Source of the DNA: Macrostomum hystrix
Taxonomy: Eukaryota; Platyhelminthes; Macrostomidae
Length of the DNA: 64,000 nucleotides
Direction: 5' to 3'
Assembly: GCA_950097015.1 (NCBI GenBank)
Contig: CATNEN010000001.1
Location: 1 to 64,000, forward strand
In this document: one piece after another, positions 13,882-28,250 of the stretch
How positions within the stretch are numbered: position 1 is the first letter of the stretch
Layout: the number at the start of each line of letters is the position of its first letter
Notes under the pieces: generated by a model
Told to the model about the DNA's origin: nothing
The model's database searches: none
What the model saw: only the letters and a program-made list of their open reading frames with translations
Made by a program: the position numbers and the translations under genes

Positions 13882-16800
13882 GATCAGAGAGAGATACAGA
13901 GGGGATTAGGGAGAGGAACAGAGGGGGGATTAGGAAGAGGAACAGAGAGGGGATTAGGGTGAGGAACTGAGGGGATCAGGGAGAGGAACTGAGAGGGGAT
14001 TAGGGTGAGGAACTGAGAGCGGATTAGGTTGAGGAACAGAGAGGGAATCGGAGAGAGGAACTGAAATGGAATTGGGGTCAGGAACTGAGAGGGGATCAGG
14101 GTGAGGAACAGAGAGGGGATCAGGGTCAGGAACTGAGAGGGGATCAGGGAGAGGAACTGAGAGGGGATCAGGGAGAGGAACTGAGAGTGGATCAGGGAGA
14201 GGAACTGAGAGGGGATCAGGGAGAGGAACTGAGAGGGGATCAGGGAGAGGAACTGAGAGGGGATCAGGGAGAGGAACTGAGAGGGAATTAGGAAGAGGAA
14301 CAGAGGGGATCAGGGAGAGGAACAAAGAGGGGATCAGGGAGAGGAACTGAGAGGGGATCAGGGAGAGGAACTGAGAGGTGATCATGGAGAGGAACTGAGA
14401 GGCGATTAGGAAGAGGAACAGAGGGGATCAGAGAGAGGAACAGAGAGGGGATTAGGAAGAGAAACAGAGAGGGGATTAGGAAGAGGAACACAGGGGATGA
14501 GGGAGAGGAACAGAGAGTGGATTAGGAATAGGAACAGAGGGGATCAGGGAGAGGAACAGAGAGGGGATTAGGAGAGGAACAGAGTGGGGATTAGGAGAGG
14601 AACAGAGAGGGATTAGGAGAGGAACATAGAGGGGATTTGGAGGGGAACAGAGTGGGGTGATTAGAATGAGGAACAGAGAGGCGATTAGGGAGAGGAACTG
14701 AGAGGGGATTAGGGAGAGGAACAGAGGGGATCAGAGAGAGATACAGAAAGGATTAGGGAGAGGAACTGAGAGGGGATTAGGGTGAGGAACAGAGAGGGAA
14801 TCGGAGAGAGGAACTGAGATGGAATTGGGGTCAGGAACTGAGAGGGGATCAGGGAGAGGAACAGAGAGGGGATCAGTGAGAGGAACAGAGTGGGGATCAG
14901 GGTCAGGAACTGAGAGGGGATCAGGGAGAGGAACTGAGAGGGGATCAGGGGGAGGAACTGAGAGGGGATTAGGGTGAGGAACAGAGAGGGAATCGGAGAG
15001 AGGAACTAAGATGGAATTGGGGTCAGGAACTGAGAGGGGATCAGGGAGAGGAACAGAGAGGGGATCAGTGAGAGGGAACAGAGTGGGGATCAGGGTCAGG
15101 AACTGAGAGGGGATCAGGGAGAGGAACTGAGAGGGGATCAGGGGGAGGAACTGAGAGGGGATCAGGGAGAGAAACTGAGAGGGGATCAGGGAGAGGAACT
15201 GAGAGGGAATTGGGGTCAGGAACTGAGAGGGGATCAGGGAGAGGAACAGAGAGGGGATCAGGGAGAGGAACAGAGTGGGGATCAGGGTCAGGAACTTACA
15301 GGGGATCATGGAGAGGAACTGAGAGGGGATCAGGGGGAGGAACTGGGAGTGGATCAGGGAGAGAAACTGAGAGGGGATCAGGCAGAGGAACTGAGAGTGG
15401 ATCAGGGAGAGGAACTGAGAGGGGATCAGGGAGAGAAACAGAGAGGGGAGTAGGAGAGGAACAGAGTGGGGATTAGGAGAGGAACAGAGAGGGGATTAGG
15501 AGAGGAACATAGAGGGGATTAGGAGGGGAACAGAGAGGGGATTAGGAGAGGAACAGAGTGGGGATTAGGAGAAGAACAGAGTGGGGTGATTTGAATGAGG
15601 AACAGAGAGGGGATTAGGGAGAGGAACTGAGAGGGGATTAGGGAGAGGAACAGAGAGGGGATTAGGGTCAGGAACTGAGAGGGGATCAGGGAGAGGAACT
15701 GAGAGGGGATCAGGGGGAGGAACTGAGAGGGGATCAGGGAGAGAAACTGAGAGGGGATCAGGCAGAGGAACTGAGAGGGGATCAGGGAGAGGAACTGAGA
15801 GGGGATCAGGGTGAGGAACTGAGAGGGGATCAGGGAGAGGAACTGAGAGGGGATTAGGAGAGGAACTGAGAGGGAATTAGGTTAAGGAACTGAGAGGGGA
15901 TCAGGGAGAGGAACAGTGAGGGGATCAGGGAGAGGAACAGAGTGGGGATCAGGGTCAGGAACTGAGAGGGGATCATGGAGAGGAACTGAGAGGGGATCAT
16001 GGAGAGGAACTGAGAGGGGATCAGGGAGAGGAACTGAGAGGGGATCAGGGAGAGGAACTTAGAGGGGATCAGGGAGAGGAACTGAGAGGGAATTGGGGTC
16101 AGGAACTGAGAGGGGACCAGGGAGAGGAACAGAGAGGGGATCAGGGAGAGGAACAGAGTGGGGATCAGGGTCAGGAACTGAGAGGGAATCATGAAGAGGA
16201 ACTGAGAGGGGATCAGGGAGAGGTACTGAGAGTGGATCAGGGAGAGGAACTGAGAGGGGATCAGGGAGAGGAACTGAGAGGGAATCAGAGAGAGGAACTG
16301 AGAGGGAATTGGGGTCAGTAACTGAGAGGGGATCAGGGAGAGGAACTGAGAGGGGATTAGGGACAGGAACTGAGAGGGGATCAGGGAGAGGAACTGAGAG
16401 GGGATCAGGGAGAGGAACTGAGAGGGGATCAGGGAGAGGAACTGAGAGTGGATCAGGTAGAGGAACTGAGAGGGGATCAGGGAGAGGAACTGAGAGGGGA
16501 TCAGGGGGAGGAACTATGAGGGGATCAGGGAGAGGAACTGAGAGGGGATCAGGGAGAGGAACTGAGAGTGGATCAGGGAGAGGACCTGAGAGGGGATCAG
16601 GGAGAGGAACTGAGAGGGGATTAGGAAGAGGAACAGAGGGGATCAGGGAGAGGAACAAAGAGGGGATCAGGGAGAGGAACTGAGAGGGGATCAGGGAGAG
16701 GAACTGAGAGGGGATCATGGAGAGGAACTGAGAGGGGATCAGGGAGAGGAACTGAGAGGCGATTAGGAAGAAGAACAGAGGGGATCAGAGAGAGGAACAG

Positions 16801-19800
16801 AGAGGGGATTAGGAAGAGAAACAGAGAGGGGATTAGTAAGAGGAACACAGGGGATTAGGGAGAGGAACAGAGAGTGGATTAGGAATAGGAACAGAGGGGA
16901 TCAGAGAGAGATACAGAGGGGATTAGGGAGAGGAACAGAGGGGGGATTAGGAAGAGGAACAGAGAGGGGATTAGGGTGAGGAACTGAGGGGATCAGGGAG
17001 AGGAACTGAGAGGGGATTAGGGTGAGGAACTGAGAGCGGATTAGGTTGAGGAACAGAGAGGGAATCGGAGAGAGGAACTGAAATGGAATTGGGGTCAGGA
17101 ACTGAGAGGGGATCAGGGTGAGGAACAGAGAGGGGATCAGGGTCAGGAACTGAGAGGGGATCAGGGAGAGGAACTGAGAGGGGATCAGGGAGAGGAACTG
17201 AGAGTGGATCAGGGAGAGGAACTGAGAGGGGATCAGGGAGAGGAACTGAGAGGGGATCAGGGAGAGGAACTGAGAGGGGATCAGGGAGAGGAACTGAGAG
17301 GGAATTAGGAAGAGGAACAGAGGGGATCAGGGAGAGGAACAAAGAGGGGATCAGGGAGAGGAACTGAGAGGGGATCAGGGAGAGGAACTGAGAGGTGATC
17401 ATGGAGAGGAACTGAGAGGCGATTAGGAAGAGGAACAGAGGGGATCAGAGAGAGGAACAGAGAAGGGATTAGGAAGAGAAACAGAGAGGGGATTTGGAAG
17501 AGGAACACAGGGGATGAGGGAGAGGAACAGAGGGTGGATTAGGTATAGGAACAGAGGGGATCAGGGAGAGGAACAGAGAGGGGATTAGGAGAGGAACAGA
17601 GTGGGGATTAGGAGAGGAACAGAGAGGGATTAGGAGAGGAACATAGAGGGGATTTGGAGGGGAACAGAGTGGGGTGATTAGAATGAGGAACAGAGAGGCG
17701 ATTAGGGAGAGGAACTGAGAGGGGATTAGGGAGAGGAACAGAGGGGATCAGAGAGAGATACAGAAAGGATTAGGGAGAGGAACTGAGAGGGGATTAGGGT
17801 GAGGAACAGAGAGGGAATCGGAGAGAGGAACTGAGATGGAATTGGGGTCAGGAACTGAGAGGGGATCAGGGAGAGGAACAGAGAGGGGATCAGTGAGAGG
17901 AACAGAGTGGGGATCAGGGTCAGGAACTGAGAGGGGATCAGGGAGAGGAACTGAGAGGGGATCAGGGGGAGGAACTGAGAGGGGATTAGGGTGAGGAACA
18001 GAGAGGGAATCGGAGAGAGGAACTAAGATGGAATTGGGGTCAGGAACTGAGAGGGGATCAGGGAGAGGAACAGAGAGGGGATCAGTGAGAGGAACAGAGT
18101 GGGGATCAGGGTCAGGAACTGAGAGGGGATCAGGGAGAGGAACTGAGAGGGGATCAGGGGGAGGAACTGAGAGGGGATCAGGGAGAGAAACTGAGAGGGG
18201 ATCAGGGAGAGGAACTGAGAGGGAATTGGGGTCAGGAACTGAGAGGGGATCAGGGAGAGGAACAGAGAGGGGATCAGGGAGAGGAACAGAGTGGGGATCA
18301 GGGTCAGGAACTTACAGGGGATCATGGAGAGGAACTGAGAGGGGATCAGGGGGAGGAACTGGGAGTGGATCAGGGAGAGAAACTGAGAGGGGATCAGGCA
18401 GAGGAACTGAGAGTGGATCAGGGAGAGGAACTGAGAGGGGATCAGGGAGAGAAACAGAGAGGGGAGTAGGAGAGGAACAGAGTGGGGATTAGGAGAGGAA
18501 CAGAGAGGGGATTAGGAGAGGAACATAGAGGGGATTAGGAGGGGAACAGAGAGGGGATTAGGAGAGGAACAGAGTGGGGATTAGGAGAAGAACAGAGTGG
18601 GGTGATTTGAATGAGGAACAGAGAGGGGATTAGGGAGAGGAACTGAGAGGGGATTAGGGAGAGGAACAGAGAGGGGATTAGGGTCAGGAACTGAGAGGGG
18701 ATCAGGGAGAGGAACTGAGAGGGGATCAGGGGGAGGAACTGAGAGGGGATCAGGGAGAGAAACTGAGAGGGGATCAGGCAGAGGAACTGAGAGGGGATCA
18801 GGGAGAGGAACTGAGAGGGGATCAGGGTGAGGAACTGAGAGGGGATCAGGGAGAGGAACTGAGAGGGGATTAGGAGAGGAACTGAGAGGGAATAAGGTTA
18901 AGGAACTGAGAGGGGATCAGGGAGAGGAACAGTGAGGGGATCAGGGAGAGGAACAGAGTGGGGATCAGGGTCAGGAACTGAGAGGGGATCATGGAGAGGA
19001 ACTGAGAGGGGATCATGGAGAGGAACTGAGAGGGGATCAGGGAGAGGAACTGAGAGGGGATCAGGGAGAGGAACTTAGAGGGGATCAGGGAGAGGAACTG
19101 AGAGGGAATTGGGGTCAGGAACTGAGAGGGGACCAGGGAGAGGAACAGAGAGGGGATCAGGGAGAGGAACAGAGTGGGGATCAGGGTCAGGAACTGAGAG
19201 GGAATCATGGAGAGGAACTGAGAGGGGATCAGGGAGAGGTACTGAGAGTGGATCAGGGAGAGGAACTGAGAGGGGATCAGGGAGAGGAACTGAGAGGGAA
19301 TCAGAGAGAGGAACTGAGAGGGAATTGGGGTCAGTAACTGAGAGGGGATCAGGGAGAGGAACTGAGAGGGGATTAGGGACAGGAACTGAGAGGGGATCAG
19401 GGAGAGGAACTGAGAGGGGATCAGGGAGAGGAACTGAGAGGGGATCAGGGAGAGGAACTGAGAGTGGATCAGGTAGAGGAACTGAGAGGGGATCAGGGAG
19501 AGGAACTGAGAGGGGATCAGGGGGAGGAACTATGAGGGGATCAGGGAGAGGAACTGAGAGGGGATCAGGGAGAGGAACTGAGAGTGGATCAGGGAGAGGA
19601 CCTGAGAGGGGATCAGGGAGAGGAACTGAGAGGGGATTAGGAAGAGGAACAGAGGGATCAGGGAGAGGAACAAAGAGGGGATCAGGGAGAGGAACTGAGA
19701 GGGGATCAGGGAGAGGAACTGAGAGGGGATCATGGAGAGGAACTGAGAGGGGATCAGGGAGAGGAACTGAGAGGCGATTAGGAAGAGGAACAGAGGGGAT

Positions 19801-19914
19801 CAGAGAGAGGAACAGAGAGGGGATTAGGAAGAGAAACAGAGAGGGGATTAGTAAGAGGAACACAGGGGATCAAGGAGAGGAACAGAGAGTGGATTAGGAA
19901 TAGGAACAGAGGGG
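13882..19914. repeat. 3,017-bp higher-order direct duplication inside the 24-bp array
   Basis: Copy one runs from 13,882 (GATCAGAGAGAGATAC) to 16,898. Copy two starts at 16,899 with the same string and continues to about 19,914. Offsets are 3,017 bp early on (13,954/16,971, 14,288/17,305) and 3,016 bp later (15,854/18,870, 16,059/19,075), so a single base has been lost in copy two. The right part of copy two is also the first copy of the 2,213-bp triplication, so the two higher-order structures are nested. Confidence 0.8.
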
Positions 19915-22900
19915 ATCAGGGAGAGGAACAGAGAGGGGATTAGGAGAGGAACAGAGGGGATCAGAGAGAGATACAGAAAGGATTAGGGAGAGGAACTGAG
20001 AGGGGATTAGGGTGAGGAACAGAGAGGGAATCGGAGAGAGGAACTGAGATGGAATTGGGGTCAGGAACTGAGAGGGGATCAGGGAGAGGAACAGAGAGGG
20101 GATCAGTGAGAGGAACAGAGTGGGGATCAGGGTCAGGAACTGAGAGGGGATCAGGGAGAGGAACTGAGAGGGGATCAGGGGGAGGAACTGAGAGGGGATT
20201 AGGGTGAGGAACAGAGAGGGAATCGGAGAGAGGAACTAAGATGGAATTGGGGTCAGGAACTGAGAGGGGATCAGGGAGAGGAACAGAGAGGGGATCAGTG
20301 AGAGGAACAGAGTGGGGATCAGGGTCAGGAACTGAGAGGGGATCAGGGAGAGGAACTGAGAGGGGATCAGGGGGAGGAACTGAGAGGGGATCAGGGAGAG
20401 AAACTGAGAGGGGATCAGGGAGAGGAACTGAGAGGGAATTGGGGTCAGGAACTGAGAGGGGATCAGGGAGAGGAACAGAGAGGGGATCAGGGAGAGGAAC
20501 AGAGTGGGGATCAGGGTCAGGAACTTACAGGGGATCATGGAGAGGAACTGAGAGGGGATCAGGGGGAGGAACTGGGAGTGGATCAGGGAGAGAAACTGAG
20601 AGGGGATCAGGCAGAGGAACTGAGAGTGGATCAGGGAGAGGAACTGAGAGGGGATCAGGGAGAGAAACAGAGAGGGGAGTAGGAGAGGAACAGAGTGGGG
20701 ATTAGGAGAGGAACAGAGAGGGGATTAGGAGAGGAACATAGAGGGGATTAGGAGGGGAACAGAGAGGGGATTAGGAGAGGAACAGAGTGGGGATTAGGAG
20801 AAGAACAGAGTGGGGTGATTTGAATGAGGAACAGAGAGGGGATTAGGGAGAGGAACTGAGAGGGGATTAGGGAGAGGAACAGAGAGGGGATTAGGGTCAG
20901 GAACTGAGAGGGGATCAGGGAGAGGAACTGAGAGGGGATCAGGGGGAGGAACTGAGAGGGGATCAGGGAGAGAAACTGAGAGGGGATCAGGCAGAGGAAC
21001 TGAGAGGGGATCAGGGAGAGGAACTGAGAGGGGATCAGGGTGAGGAACTGAGAGGGGATCAGGGAGAGGAACTGAGAGGGGATTAGGAGAGGAACTGAGA
21101 GGGAATAAGGTTAAGGAACTGAGAGGGGATCAGGGAGAGGAACAGTGAGGGGATCAGGGAGAGGAACAGAGTGGGGATCAGGGTCAGGAACTGAGAGGGG
21201 ATCATGGAGAGGAACTGAGAGGGGATCATGGAGAGGAACTGAGAGGGGATCAGGGAGAGGAACTGAGAGGGGATCAGGGAGAGGAACTTAGAGGGGATCA
21301 GGGAGAGGAACTGAGAGGGAATTGGGGTCAGGAACTGAGAGGGGACCAGGGAGAGGAACAGAGAGGGGATCAGGGAGAGGAACAGAGTGGGGATCAGGGT
21401 CAGGAACTGAGAGGGAATCATGGAGAGGAACTGAGAGGGGATCAGGGAGAGGTACTGAGAGTGGATCAGGGAGAGGAACTGAGAGGGGATCAGGGAGAGG
21501 AACTGAGAGGGAATCAGAGAGAGGAACTGAGAGGGAATTGGGGTCAGTAACTGAGAGGGGATCAGGGAGAGGAACTGAGAGGGGATTAGGGACAGGAACT
21601 GAGAGGGGATCAGGGAGAGGAACTGAGAGGGGATCAGGGAGAGGAACTGAGAGGGGATCAGGGAGAGGAACTGAGAGTGGATCAGGTAGAGGAACTGAGA
21701 GGGGATCAGGGAGAGGAACTGAGAGGGGATCAGGGGGAGGAACTATGAGGGGATCAGGGAGAGGAACTGAGAGGGGATCAGGGAGAGGAACTGAGAGTGG
21801 ATCAGGGAGAGGACCTGAGAGGGGATCAGGGAGAGGAACTGAGAGGGGATTAGGAAGAGGAACAGAGGGATCAGGGAGAGGAACAAAGAGGGGATCAGGG
21901 AGAGGAACTGAGAGGGGATCAGGGAGAGGAACTGAGAGGGGATCATGGAGAGGAACTGAGAGGGGATCAGGGAGAGGAACTGAGAGGCGATTAGGAAGAG
22001 GAACAGAGGGGATCAGAGAGAGGAACAGAGAGGGGATTAGGAAGAGAAACAGAGAGGGGATTAGTAAGAGGAACACAGGGGATCAAGGAGAGGAACAGAG
22101 AGTGGATTAGGAATAGGAACAGAGGGGATCAGGGAGAGGAACAGAGAGGGGATTAGGAGAGGAACAGAGGGGATCAGAGAGAGATACAGAAAGGATTAGG
22201 GAGAGGAACTGAGAGGGGATTAGGGTGAGGAACAGAGAGGGAATCGGAGAGAGGAACTGAGATGGAATTGGGGTCAGGAACTGAGAGGGGATCAGGGAGA
22301 GGAACAGAGAGGGGATCAGTGAGAGGAACAGAGTGGGGATCAGGGTCAGGAACTGAGAGGGGATCAGGGAGAGGAACTGAGAGGGGATCAGGGGGAGGAA
22401 CTGAGAGGGGATTAGGGTGAGGAACAGAGAGGGAATCGGAGAGAGGAATTAAGATGGAATTGGGGTCAGGAACTGAGAGGGGATTAGGGAGAGGAACAGA
22501 GAGGGGATCAGTGAGAGGAACAGAGTGGGGATCAGGGTCAGGAACTGAGAGGGGATCAGGGAGAGGAACTGAGAGGGGATCAGGGGGAGGAACTGAGAGG
22601 GGATCAGGGAGAGAAACTGAGAGGGGATCAGGGAGAGGAACTGAGAGGGAATTGGGGTCAGGAACTGAGAGGGGATCAGGGAGAGGAACAGAGAGGGGAT
22701 CAGGGAGAGGAACAGAGTGGGGATCAGGGTCAGGAACTTACAGGGGATCATGGAGAGGAACTGAGAGGGGATCAGGGGGAGGAACTGGGAGTGGATCAGG
22801 GAGAGAAACTGAGAGGGGATCAGGCAGAGGAACTGAGAGTGGATCAGGGAGAGGAACTGAGAGGGGATCAGGGAGAGAAACAGAGAGGGGAGTAGGAGAG

Positions 22901-24187
22901 GAACAGAGTGGGGATTAGGAGAGGAACAGAGAGGGGATTAGGAGAGGAACATAGAGGGGATTAGGAGGGGAACAGAGAGGGGATTAGGAGAGGAACAGAG
23001 TGGGGATTAGGAGAAGTACAGAGTGGGGTGATTTGAATGAGGAACAGAGAGGGGATTAGGGAGAGGAACTGAGAGGGGATTAGGGAGAGGAACAGAGAGG
23101 GGATTAGGGTCAGGAACTGAGAGGGGATCAGGGAGAGGAACTGAGAGGGGATCAGGGGGAGGAACTGAGAGGGGATCAGGGAGAGAAACTGAGAGGGGAT
23201 CAGGCAGAGGAACTGAGAGGGGATCAGGGAGAGGAACTGAGAGGGGATCAGGGTGAGGAACTGAGAGGGGATCAGGGAGAGGAACTGAGAGGGGATTAGG
23301 AGAGGAACTGAGAGGGAATTAGGTTAAGGAACTGAGAGGGGATCAGGGAGAGGAACAGTGAGGGGATCAGGGAGAGGAACAGAGTGGGGATCAGGGTCAG
23401 GAACTGAGAGGGGATCATGGAGAGGAACTGAGAGGGGATCATGGAGAGGAACTGAGAGGGGATCAGGGAGAGGAACTGAGAGGGGATCAGGGAGAGGAAC
23501 TTAGAGGGGATCAGGGAGAGGAACTGAGAGGGAATTGGGGTCAGGAACTGAGAGGGGACCAGGGAGAGGAACAGAGAGGGGATCAGGGAGAGGAACAGAG
23601 TGGGGATCAGGGTCAGGAACTGAGAGGGAATCATGGAGAGGAACTGAGAGGGGATCAGGGAGAGGTACTGAGAGTGGATCAGGGAGAGGAACTGAGAGGG
23701 GATCAGGGAGAGGAACTGAGAGGGAATCAGAGAGAGGAACTGAGAGGGAATTGGGGTCAGTAACTGAGAGGGGATCAGGGAGAGGAACTGAGAGGGGATT
23801 AGGGACAGGAAGTGAGAGGGGATCAGGGAGAGGAACTGAGAGGGGATCAGGGAGAGGAACTGAGAGGGGATCAGGGAGAGGAACTGAGAGTGGATCAGGT
23901 AGAGGAACTGAGAGGGGATCAGGGAGAGGAACTGAGAGGGGATCAGGGGGAGGAACTATGAGGGGATCAGGGAGAGGAACTGAGAGGGGATCAGGGAGAG
24001 GAACTGAGAGTGGATCAGGGAGAGGACCTGAGAGGGGATCAGGGAGAGGAACTGAGAGGGGATTAGGAAGAGGAACAGAGGGGATCAGGGAGAGGAACAA
24101 AGAGGGGATCAGGGAGAGGAACTGAGAGGGGATCAGGGAGAGGAACTGAGAGGGGATCATGGAGAGGAACTGAGAGGGGATCAGGGA
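17746..24187. repeat. 2,213-bp higher-order triplication inside the 24-bp array
   Basis: Three tandem copies begin with GATCAGAGAGAGATACAG followed by AAAGG at 17,746, 19,959 and 22,172, each exactly 2,213 bp apart. The third diverges near 24,188, before its full length. Frames at 18,023/20,236/22,449 and 18,870/21,083/23,296 keep the same spacing. The copies share rare units such as the AACTTACAGG unit and the AAGGTTAAGG unit, showing duplication of a long block rather than independent growth of single units. Confidence 0.88.
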
Positions 24188-26143
24188 GAGGAACAGAGAG
24201 TGGATTAGGAATAGGAACAGAGGGGATCAGGGAGAGGAACAGAGAGGGGATTAGGAGAGGAACAGAGTGGGGATTACTAGAGGAACAGAGAGGGATTAGG
24301 AGAGGAACATAGAGGGGATTAGGAGGGGAACAGAGTGGGGTGATTAGAGTGAGGAACAGAGAGGGGATTAGGGAGAGGAACTGAGAGGGGATTAGGGAGA
24401 GGAACAGAGGGGATCAGAGAGAGATACAGAGGGGATTAGGGAGAGGAACAGAGGGGGGATTAGGAAGAGGAACAGAGAGGGGATTTGGGTGAGGAACAGA
24501 GGGGATCAGGGAGAGGAACTGAGAGGGGATTAGGGTGAGGAACTGAGAGGGGATTAGGGTGAGTAACAGAGAGGGAATCGGAGAGGGGAACTGAGATGGA
24601 ATTGGGGTCAGGAACTGAGAGGGGATCAGGGAGAGGAACAGAGAGGGGATCAGGAAGAGGAACAGAGTGGGGATCAGGGTCAGGAACTGAGAGGGGATCA
24701 GAGAGAGGAACTGAGAGGGGATCAGGGGGAGGAACTGAGAGGGGATCAGGGAGAGAAACTGAGAGGGGATCAGGCAGAGGAACTTAGAGGGGATCAGGGA
24801 GAGGAACTGAGAGGGGATCAGGGTGAGGAACTGAGAGGGGATTAGGAGAGGAACTGAGAGGGAATTGGGGTCAGTAACTTAGAGGGGATCAGGGAGAGGA
24901 ACAGAGAGGGGATCAGGGAGAGGAACAGAGTGGGGATCAGGGTCAGGAACTGAGAGGGGATCATGGAGAGGAACTGATAGGGGATCAGGGAGAGGAACTG
25001 AGAGGGGATCAGGGAGAGGAACTGAGAGGGGATCAGGGAGAGGAACTGAGAGGGGATCAGGGAGAGGAACTGAGAGGGGATCTGGGAGAGGAACTGAGAG
25101 GGGATTAGGGAGGGGAACAGAGAGGGGATTAGGGTGAGGAACAGAGGGGATCAGGGAGAGGAACAGAGAGGGGATCAGGGAGAGGAACAGAGTGGGGATC
25201 AGGGTCAGGAACTGAGAGGGAATCATGGAGAGGAACTGAGAGGGGATCAGGGAGAGGTACTGAGAGTGGATCAGGGAGAGGAACTGAGAGGGGATCAGGG
25301 AGAGGAACTGAGAGGGAATCAGAGAGAGGAACTGAGAGGGAATTGGGGTCAGTAACTGAGAGGGGATCAGGGAGAGGAACTGAGAGGGGATCAGGGAGAG
25401 GAACTGAGAGGGGATCAGGGTCAGGAACTGAGAGGGGATCAGGGAGAGGAACAGAGAGGGAATCGGAGAGAGGAACTGAAATGGAATTGGGGTCAGGAAC
25501 TGAGAGGGGATCAGGGTGAGGAACAGAGAGGGGATCAGGGTCAGGAACTGAGAGGGGATCAGGGAGAGGAACTGAGAGGGGATCAGGGAGAGGAACTGAG
25601 AGTGGATCAGGGAGAGGAACTGAGAGGGGATCAGGGAGAGGAACTGAGAGGGGATCAGGGAGAGGAACTGAGAGGGGATCAGGGAGAGGAACTGAGAGGG
25701 AATTAGGAAGAGGAACAGAGGGGAACAGGCAGAGGAACAAAGAGGGGATCAGGGAGAGGAACTGAGAGGGGATCAGGGAGAGGAACTGAGAGGTGATCAT
25801 GGAGAGGAACTGAGAGGCGATTAGGAAGAGGAACAGAGGGGATCAGAGAGAGGAACAGAGAGGGGATTAGGAAGAGAAACAGAGAGGGGATTAGGAAGAG
25901 GAACACAGGGGATGAGGGAGAGGAACAGAGAGTGGATTAGGAATAGGAACAGAGGGGATCAGGGAGAGGAACAGAGAGGGGATTAGGAGAGGAACAGAGT
26001 GGGGATTAGGAGAGGAACAGAGAGGGATTAGGAGAGGAACATAGAGGGGATTTGGAGGGGAACAGAGTGGGGTGATTAGAATGAGGAACAGAGAGGCGAT
26101 TAGGGAGAGGAACTGAGAGGGGATTAGGGAGAGGAACAGAGGG

Positions 26144-28250
26144 GATCAGAGAGAGATACAGAAAGGATTAGGGAGAGGAACTGAGAGGGGATTAGGGTGA
26201 GGAACAGAGAGGGAATCGGAGAGAGGAACTGAGATGGAATTGGGGTCAGGAACTGAGAGGGGATCAGGGAGAGGAACAGAGTGGGGATCAGGGTCAGGAA
26301 CTGAGAGGGGATCAGGGAGAGGAACTGAGAGGGGATCAGGGGGAGGAACTGAGAGGGGATTAGGGTGAGGAACAGAGAGGGAATCGGAGAGAGGAACTAA
26401 GATGGAATTGGGGTCAGGAACTGAGAGGGGATCAGGGAGAGGAACAGAGAGGGGATCAGTGAGAGGAACAGAGTGGGGATCAGGGTCAGGAACTGAGAGG
26501 GGATCAGGGAGAGGAACTGAGAGGGGATCAGGGGGAGGAACTGAGAGGGGATCAGGGAGAGAAACTGAGAGGGGATCAGGGAGAGGAACTGAGAGGGAAT
26601 TGGGGTCAGGAACTGAGAGGGGATCAGGGAGAGGAACAGAGAGGGGATCAGGGAGAGGAACAGAGTGGGGATCAGGGTCAGGAACTTACAGGGGATCATG
26701 GAGAGGAACTGAGAGGGGATCAGGGGGAGGAACTGGGAGTGGATCAGGGAGAGAAACTGAGAGGGGATCAGGCAGAGGAACTGAGAGTGGATCAGGGAGA
26801 GGAACTGAGAGGGGATCAGGGAGAGAAACAGAGAGGGGAGTAGGAGAGGAACAGAGTGGGGATTAGGAGAGGAACAGAGAGGGGATTAGGAGAGGAACAT
26901 AGAGGGGATTAGGAGGGGAACAGAGAGGGGATTAGGAGAGGAACAGAGTGAGGATTAGGAGAAGAACAGAGTGGGGTGATTTGAATGAGGAACAGAGAGG
27001 GGATTAGGGAGAGGAACTGAGAGGGGATTAGGGAGAGGAACAGAGAGGGGATTAGGGTCAGGAACTGAGAGGGGATCAGGGAGAGGAACTGAGAGGGGAT
27101 CAGGGGGAGGAACTGAGAGGGGATCAGGGAGAGAAACTGAGAGGGGATCAGGCAGAGGAACTGAGAGGGGATCAGGGAGAGGAACTGAGAGGGGATCAGG
27201 GTGAGGAACTGAGAGGGGATCAGGGAGAGGAACTGAGAGGGGATTAGGAGAGGAACTGAGAGGGAATTAGGTTTAGGAACTGAGAGGGGATCAGGGAGAG
27301 GAACAGTGAGGGGATCAGGGAGAGGAACAGAGTGGGGATCAGGGTCAGGAACTGAGAGGGGATCATGGAGAGGAACTGAGAGGGGATCATGGAGAGGAAC
27401 TGAGAGGGGATCAGGGAGAGGAACTGAGAGGGGATCAGGGAGAGGAACTTAGAGGGGATCAGGGAGAGGAACTGAGAGGGAATTGGGGTCAGGAACTGAG
27501 AGGGGACCAGGGAGAGGAACAGAGAGGGGATCAGGGAGAGGAACAGAGTGGGGATCAGGGTCAGGAACTGAGAGGGAATCATGGAGAGGAACTGAGAGGG
27601 GATCAGGGAGAGGTACTGAGAGTGGATCAGGGAGAGGAACTGAGAGGGGATCAGGGAGAGGAACTGAGAGGGAATCAGAGAGAGGAACTGAGAGGGAATT
27701 GGGGTCAGTAACTGAGAGGGGATCAGGGAGAGGAACTGAGAGGGGATTAGGGACAGGAACTGAGAGGGGATCAGGGAGAGGAACTGAGAGGGGATCAGGG
27801 AGAGGAACTGAGAGGGGATCAGGGAGAGGAACTGAGAGTGGATCAGGTAGAGGAACTGAGAGGGGATCAGGGAGAGGAACTGAGAGGGGATCAGGGGGAG
27901 GAACTATGAGGGGATCAGGGAGAGGAACTGAGAGGGGATCAGGGAGAGGAACTGAGAGTGGATCAGGGAGAGGACCTGAGAGGGGATCAGGGAGAGGAAC
28001 TGAGAGGGGATTAGGAAGAGGAACAGAGGGGATCAGGGAGAGGAACAAAGAGGGGATCAGGGAGAGGAACTGAGAGGGGATCAGGGAGAGGAACTGAGAG
28101 GGGATCATGGAGAGGAACTGAGAGGGGATCAGGGAGAGGAACTGAGAGGCGATTAGGAAGAGGAACAGAGGGGATCAGAGAGAGGAACAGAGAGGGGATT
28201 AGGAAGAGAAACAGAGAGGGGATTAGTAAGAGGAACACAGGGGATTAGGG
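26144..28250. repeat. Fourth, displaced copy of the 2,213-bp block
   Basis: A further copy of the block begins with the same GATCAGAGAGAGATACAG landmark at 26,144. It carries the same rare units (AACTTACAGG near 26,690 and a TTAGGTTTAGG variant near 27,270). It lies 3,972 bp after the start of the third copy at 22,172. The offset falls to 3,948 bp after about 26,290 because roughly 24 bp (one unit) is missing. Between the third and fourth copies the array is of different, simpler composition. Confidence 0.75.
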
